A stretch of 64,000 nt of DNA from Pseudopyrenochaeta lycopersici (Eukaryota > Ascomycota > Dothideomycetes > Pleosporales > Pseudopyrenochaetaceae), in the NCBI GenBank assembly GCA_003313425.1, contig NHZP01000022.1:806001-870000 (forward strand), in the 5' to 3' direction. A program made the position numbers and the translations under genes. The notes beneath the pieces were generated by a model. It searched no databases. It saw nothing but the letters and a program-made list of their open reading frames with translations, and had not been told where the DNA came from. How positions within the stretch are numbered: position 1 is the stretch's first letter; the number at the start of each line of letters is the position of its first letter. This document shows, in pieces, positions 57,978-64,000 of this stretch.

Positions 57978-58273
57978 TATAAGCATCCACAGGGTATATA
58001 GTTCCCTTGTGTCTCATTTGATAGGAATCAACCTAGTTCCTCCTGCTGCCGCCAACAGTTATGAGCCCGGTTTGCACCTCCTAAGCTACGCAACTCTGCA
58101 CGAATATAGCTTTAGACGTGTAACTGATAACAACTACGTTTACCTTTACCTATTATGTCTATTAACAGCTAGGTTAGCGTTAAAGACCTATATAGTTAAT
58201 AAGTGTCGCTATTTAACTAGAACTGTTACTCTCCGCATAGAGATTAGTTTAGTGGTTAATTACTAAGATTACG

Positions 58274-61200
58274 ATGTCGTATAATAACGCAGGAGTTACA
58301 CGAGTAACTGTTTTACTAGATAAACTAGCCGACTGGGAGTCGTAGTTCTAGCTACGATAAGAGAAAGCTGTCGTAGATAGTATTTAGAAGTACTACGACA
58401 TCTTAAAACTAAAGGATAAGCTACTAAAGCTTAGAGAACTAACTTAACTGTTACCTAGCGATATACGGCCAGGAGCGACAGAGATTAGCTAGCTAGACGC
58501 AGCTAAAAAAGTATTATACAGTAATCTCCTTTAACACTAGAGATACGAAAGAGTAGAGTATATAAAACTTAAGCAGAAGAATAGTAAGCTCCTTCTTAAC
58601 ATCAGCCGTACGATTACTACTTAACACCTTTACCTTATTAGTAGAAAAGATAAGGCGTATAATTAACTAGTTACTCTTAAGAAGTAGTTTACGCTAACAG
58701 CTGCCTTACGAAGCAGAGAGCTAACTGTTTAATATTAAGCTCTGTAGGATAGTCCTTAGAGTTAAGATCTTAAGTAATAGCTTAATAACTAGATTTATAT
58801 TACTAACTAAGGCAGGGAGGCAGGTCTCCCTAAAATAACAGGTTATTAAGCTTAAGAGGATTTCCTAACATCTATTAGGATGATTACCCCTGAATAGGTA
58901 GTATTGTCGCACTATAACCTTATTAAAAAGGAGACCTTAGATAAGATAAATAAGATTTAACCTCTAGCAGACTATATAGCTTAGTTTAGGGTCTATTATT
59001 AACGAATTAGGCCTAGTATAACGTTGCTTAGCATGTTTATAACACTTAGTATTTTAAACAGAATAGACTAGAAAGACTAGAAAGAGCAGAGATTATTAAA
59101 ATTAGCTTATAAGTGTTACGATCCTGCCGGGACCCTGCCCCAGTGGCCCCAAATGGACCTCACAGGTATTGGACCAACAACCGAGGTCACGTGACGTGCT
59201 CAGTTGATCAGTTTGATCAGTGGCACTGAGCACACTGAGCACACTGAGCAACATGCATAACTTCTATGTATATAGATCACCACAATGAACCCTTATGGCT
59301 CATTGTGTTCAACTCAATATTATACTCTACAGTATAGTGATAGCAATACCGATTGTTCTCAACCCTTAGTACTCTTTACAGAAGCACCCTCTTACTGTCT
59401 TAGTATTAAACCCCTCTTCCATCTAGTCCCTCACTCTATCCCGGAGAACCAACCTTGCAATCTCATTGGTTATCCTCACCGATAGCTTTTAAGATTCTTC
59501 ACAATAAGCTAGAATGTCTCTGCGGAGGTATATATTAGTATAAGGAGTGCTAGTACCTATTTCTAGATTATCTAAAGAGACTAGAGAGCTTTTAACCTAT
59601 TAAAGCTGTACAGAATAGGATAGCTAAGGCCTTAAAGAACCTAAAGTAGGTTAAAAGGATTAATAAGCTCCTCGCTCGTTACGGCAAGAAAATTAAGGGC
59701 GTAGATAAGCTAATAAGCCTTAACAGTAGAAAGGAAAGCTAAGGGGGCAGTTTTGCGACCTACAGCTCCTTCTCTGTTACCTAGGTATTACTAAAAACGC
59801 TGCTAACGATTATTAATTAATAGATCCTTAACCGAGGCTTAAACATCTATATATGTAATTTAAGGAGGTTTAGCTAGTAAGAGATAAGGCAGGTAACAGC
59901 TTAGGAAACAGTGCTTGTAGGAGACTTAATCCTAGTAATATAGGCCTAGAGAGAGGTTATATTTAAAGTTAATTAACTATCTAGAATAAGTTAGATTAAG
60001 CTAACTAATATAGCTCTTATAGAAGGCTTCTTTATAAACGTTATAAGCCTCTTAAGATACTAAGAGATAGGTATTTAGTTTAACTTAGGACGAGATGTTA
60101 TATATAAGCAGCATCTGTTAAACGTTACATGCCTACTTAGGTATAGAGAAGGACACTAGATCGTTAATGCTAACAAGAACAATTATCTAGCACTAAGTAG
60201 CTTCGTAATAGCTCTTTAAGGAGCGTGTAAGGTCTCACAGGAAGATCGACGTCCAATTGCCGCATCTTATGTTAAAGCTCATGAGATGTTTGCACACGCG
60301 AGCAAGGAGGCGATCGACCACTTGAATGCAAACGTACGAGGAATCAACCTTAAGCAAGGAGCTCGAGCACCACAGCTGCGAGAATGCGAGACCTGCATTA
60401 AGTCAAAATCGACAGCTCAGGTTAGCAGGCGTCAATCAGATAATCAAGCTACAAGGCCTTTCTATAGGATTATAGTTAATCTCGTATAGCTAATCTTAAT
60501 AGGAGAAACGTGCTATAACAGAGATTATTACCTCCTGTATACTATATACGAGTTCTTAAGGTAGTATAAGGCGACAACTCTTACTAATAAAACACTACCT
60601 GTTATAATAGCAGCGTTGCGAGCGCTAATAAAGAAGATTAAACGCTAGTATAGACATACTATTGTTATCCTTAAGGTTAACAGTAATTATAGGTACAGCT
60701 TACAGCTCTATAAGATCGCGAGGCAGGCTAGCCTTAAGGTTAAGCTTTAAGCCCCTAACACGCCTAAACAGCTAGGAGCTGTAGAGTAAGCAGAGAACGT
60801 AATTATAATAAGAGCAAGATTACTTCAAATTAAGGCAGGACTACTAAAGTCGCTGTTAGATAAGCTAGTAGTTACAGCAGCTTGAATCGTTAATGTTACT
60901 CCTACCAAGTTAATCGCATAGAAGACGCTATATAAGCTAGTCTATAGCAGGTAGCCTTTAGTTACCTACTTCTTATAGATAGGCTGCAAAGCCTATATCC
61001 TAAATAAGAAGCTAAAGAAAGTAGATAAGCTTAAGTCTCGTATATTTATAGGATACCTTATAGGGTACGACTTAATAAATATCTTCTGTATCTAGCTACT
61101 AAAGAAGAGCTAGGTAATACGCGTAAGAGGCGTAATATGTTAGAAGAACAGCCTTTTTAACGACTACAAGAAAGCTAAGAGAGAAGCTATTATACAAGAA

Positions 61201-63557
61201 GATATTAACTATCTTAACATACCTTAGGTATAGGAGATAGAGGCTAATTAAGAGATACTGCAGAACTAGATGCACCAGCTTAATAATAAGACAGCTTGTT
61301 CTACAGAGATAGCTAAAAACAATATAGTAGCAGAGTTCTATAAGGACTAGGACTTTCTACTAACCTAGAACTATTAGATTATAGTGCTATACTACCTTAA
61401 CAGGAGGCAGATAATAATAGAGAACCAGACTAAGCTACAGAGCTAGTAGAACAAGTTAGTGCTGAAGATTAAGGCACTAAGGAATAGGTTTAAGAATAGC
61501 TGCTTAATAAGCTGCAGACACATCATAAGGATAACACGTCTACAGTCATAAGTAGACCAGACGGACTAAGTAGGCCAGATAGACTACTTAGGCCAGCTAC
61601 AACAGGCAGGCGAGGCTAACTACGAAAGCTACTATCTGAGTAGCCTAGAGGATAGAGCAATACAGACAACTATGTACCAGATCGTTAGCAGAACAACGCA
61701 CCTAGGATAACTAATCCTGCTATTAGGAGTAGCAGCAATATTATAGAAGAGAAGAGAGCTAGGAAGCTAGCTAACTAGGCCCTAGCTACATACTATAGAG
61801 CATTCGCAGTAGCATTAAATCTAACAGCTCCTTTAAAGCTCGTAGGTAAGATGCCTAGGTTAAGGCTACATTATAACTAACTACTAGAGCCGCTAAAGCG
61901 ATAGAAAGAAGTAAAGGATTATCTATTTAGTACTAAGTTTAGAGAGGTAGTATAAGCAGAGCTTAACAGCTGCTAGTTAAAAGATTACTTTAAGCATACA
62001 GAGGTTACTATAATAACAGCAGATGCTAAGGTTCTACCCCTAATATAGGTGTTCTTATATAAGTTTAATAAAGACAGGTACCTATATAAGTTTAAGGCGC
62101 GTATATACGTATAAAGAGACCTATAAGAGGCATAGGGTAAGACGTATACTATAACGTTAGCTATTAAAGTCTTTTAATCTCTTATAGTACTAGCAGCAGT
62201 ATTTAACTTAAATATATTTTAGTTTAACGCCCTAAACACCTTTCTTAACACTTAACTACTACGTAAGATATACTATTATACGCCTAAAGGGTTTATAGAT
62301 AAGTTTAGTAAGCTTCTTAAGCTTTAGTAAGCGCTCTATAGCCTTAAGGAAGTACTACTACTATAGTACTAGGAGCTCTTATTAACTTTAAAGAAGCTTA
62401 GGTTAAGGCCTGTGCTAGGAGTACCGTGCCTATACACGAATAACTGTCTAATCGTATTTTTTTATATAGACGATATTGTTGTCCTCGTCTATCCGCTTAA
62501 TATAAGCTACTACTAAACGTTTAAGTAATAGATGCTTAGAACGTATAAGATCTGTAAGCTAGGCGAGCTAAAGTAGTTCCTTAGCATCCGTGTAATCCGT
62601 AAGAAGCTTACTTAATTAATCTACCTAGTATAGGACTTATTTATTAATAAGATTGTAGTAAAGTTTACCTTAAGGTTTAGCGTAAGATGCCTAGACGTAC
62701 CCCTAAGGGATAACGTCCTCTTGCCTTTAATAGAGGATTTAAGTGCTGCTTAAATATAAAGGTATTAGTAGCTAGTTAGATTACTAGCGTACATATTAAT
62801 ATTAACAAGACTAGACGTCGCAAGAGCGCGCTTAATCCTTACACGCTACCTACAGCATCTAGAGTAAAAGGACCTACACGCTGCTAACTATGTGTAGAGA
62901 TACCTAATAGGCACAAAGCACCTAGCTATTTAAGCGTTAGGAGAAATCTAGCACAGCATAACTAGTATTACATCGCTAGCTTAGTAGGAGCTAGACTAAG
63001 AACCTCTCTTTTATAGTGCATTAGATGCGGCCTTCGGAGATAAGCCTAAAACTCGCTAAAGCTCTTAAAGCTATATCTTTAAACTATATAGACTACCTAT
63101 TAACTAGAAGGTAATAGTCTAATAATTAGTTACAAAATTAACTACTAAGGCTAAGCTGCTATCTCTATCCCTTACAGGATTAGAGATAGAATAGTAGCAA
63201 CGCTTCTTTTAAGCTATTTAATTTAACCCTAAGTTTACACTAGTACTGTAGTGTAATAACTAGCAGACTATCTTAATTGTAACAAAGGCAGTTAACAAGC
63301 TTTAGACAAAGCTGAAGCATGCGGACGTATATTATTATTAGTTACGTTAGGAGGTAGCAGAAGGCAGACTGCAGGTAGACTAGAAGGCTACTACAGAGAT
63401 GCTAGCTAACGGCCTTATAAAGATCCTTAGTCGACAGAAGCACGCTGACTTTGTACGCTAGCTAGGACTAAGTGACCTATCATGGATTCGAGAGGAATCA
63501 GAGAGTACTGCTCTCAGTCTGCAGGACCTGGGGGGGTGGTACTACCAACTACAGTAG
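58274..63557 (+). pseudogene. Copia-B gag-pol polyprotein, interrupted and partly RIPed
   Basis: Begins at ATG 58274 and ends at TAG 63555-63557. A solo LTR (59114-59503) interrupts gag. The integrase zinc finger is unmutated at about 60280-60420 (MFAHASKEAIDHLN...ECETCIKSK). The reverse-transcriptase box is intact, YIDD at 62463-62474 (Copia-A has YIDN), followed by IVVLVY. RNase H shows ALDAAFGDKPKTR at about 63020-63058. RIP stops occur throughout, with a notably clean patch at 60240-60480. Confidence 0.86.
59114..59503 (+). repeat. Solo LTR of Gypsy-1a type inside Copia-B
   Basis: 390 bp, TGTTACGATCCTGCC...GATTCTTCACA, flanked by a perfect 5-bp duplication ATAAG (59109-59113, 59504-59508). 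Copia-A has no insertion at the matching site (about 12912). UnRIPed. It contains GAGCACACTGAGCACACTGA tandem repeats. Confidence 0.94.
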
Positions 63558-63624
63558 AGGCAGATGCTTAAGGACCTTCATTTACAGCTTTCGTTGCTCT
63601 TCATTCACTTAAGCTGGGGGTGTG

Positions 63625-63747
63625 TGTTAGCTAACACGGTTAGCTCCTCACGTGCTCTGTTATATAAGCATCCACAGGGTATATAGTTCCCTTGTGTCTC
63701 ATTTGATAGGAATCAACCTAGTTCCTCCTGCCTGCTGCCCGCCAACA
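63625..63747 (+). repeat. 3' LTR of Copia-B
   Basis: 123 bp, TGTTAGCTAACACGGTTAGC...GCCCGCCAACA, like the Copia-A LTRs. UnRIPed. Confidence 0.93.
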
Positions 63748-64000
63748 ATATATGTACTAGAGCCTTTAGTAGTTCAAACCCCTAAATATATATTATAACG
63801 CTAAATAATACTACTACTAATATAAGAAGATACTTTCTATGTAGTAAGTATTAAGGACCTAGTATAGTAAGAGTACCTCTAAGTTAATTCTTATAGTAAG
63901 ATTATGCTTATAGATAGAGAGAAGTAAGACGCTTATACTTAGCTTAAATAATAACTATATTAGGAAGATAATAAAGTAAATATTAACCTTTACTAGCACC
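63748..64000 (+). pseudogene. Gypsy-1c interior resuming after Copia-B
   Basis: Begins with the ATATA duplication and matches Gypsy-1a around 43825-44080 and Gypsy-1b around 19905-20130. RIPed; truncated by the window edge. Confidence 0.75.

Larger units (their letters stand above)
56587..63747 (+). mobile_element. Copia-B: Ty1/copia retrotransposon with two nested insertions
   Basis: Same family as Copia-A. The 5' LTR is 56587-58057 (split by a Tc1 element) and the 3' LTR is 63625-63747 (123 bp). A perfect 5-bp duplication ATATA (56582-56586, 63748-63752) places the insertion in Gypsy-1c. A G-rich tract precedes the 3' LTR. RIP is patchy and lighter than in Copia-A. Confidence 0.93.
49442..64000 (+). 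mobile_element. Gypsy-1c: LTR retrotransposon continuing past the right edge, with nested elements
   Basis: 5' LTR 49442-55107 is interrupted by Copia-3 (49538-54765); without it the LTR is about 433 bp, TGTTACGACCCAAGAACATA...CTTTATA. Gag follows from 55140, broken by Copia-B (56587-63747), and the interior resumes at 63748 and runs to 64000. The interior is collinear with Gypsy-1a and 1b, but the first part of the LTR is a third, distinct sequence. Heavily RIPed apart from the LTR start. The 3' LTR is outside the window. Confidence 0.88.

Overview
The window looks like a transposon-packed, AT-rich compartment of a filamentous ascomycete (Pezizomycotina). Three things point that way. The introns are short, with GT..AG ends and a clear CTRAC-type branch site. 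The coding genes have fungal families or architectures. Most repeats carry the signature of repeat-induced point mutation (RIP): C-to-T changes in CpA context on either strand turn CAA, CAG and TGG codons into stops while the reading frame stays intact. I do not assign a genus.

Only two stretches look like ordinary host DNA. The left one (about 1.4-2.6 kb) holds a spliced seven-helix gene of the fungal rhodopsin-like membrane family. The middle one (about 32.8-34.6 kb) is a small GC-balanced island with a spliced, 126-residue, eight-cysteine secreted protein on the minus strand. It is an effector-like candidate walled in by RIP-degraded repeats.

Everything else is nested mobile DNA, and 4- or 5-bp target duplications or TA duplications fix most boundaries. 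Left block: a pogo MITE (2712-2947), a pogo fragment, Gypsy-2 copy A (3797-10697), a hAT relic cut into pieces, Copia-A (11752-17161), and Gypsy-1b (18024-32138), which carries Gypsy-2 copy B (24217-30749) and a solo LTR inside another solo LTR. Middle block: a broken pogo transposase, a full-length RIPed pogo element (36742-38588), a pogo deletion derivative (39101-40219), another solo LTR (40832-41125), and a mariner-like relic (41803-49303) split by Gypsy-1a (41958-48994). Right block: Gypsy-1c (from 49442, running off the window). Its 5' LTR contains a minus-strand copia element (Copia-3, 49538-54765). Its gag region contains Copia-B (56587-63747), which is itself hit by a Tc1/mariner element in its LTR and by a Gypsy-1a-type solo LTR in its gag.

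Both Gypsy families are chromoviruses: the integrase is followed by a chromodomain. All examined copies also carry, between pol and the 3' LTR, a reading frame on the opposite strand with cysteine pairs and a coiled coil. That antisense accessory frame, kept in distinct LTR lineages, is the most interesting system here. Short repeats (about 240-390 bp) are almost free of RIP while multi-kb elements are saturated with it, which fits the known length dependence of RIP.
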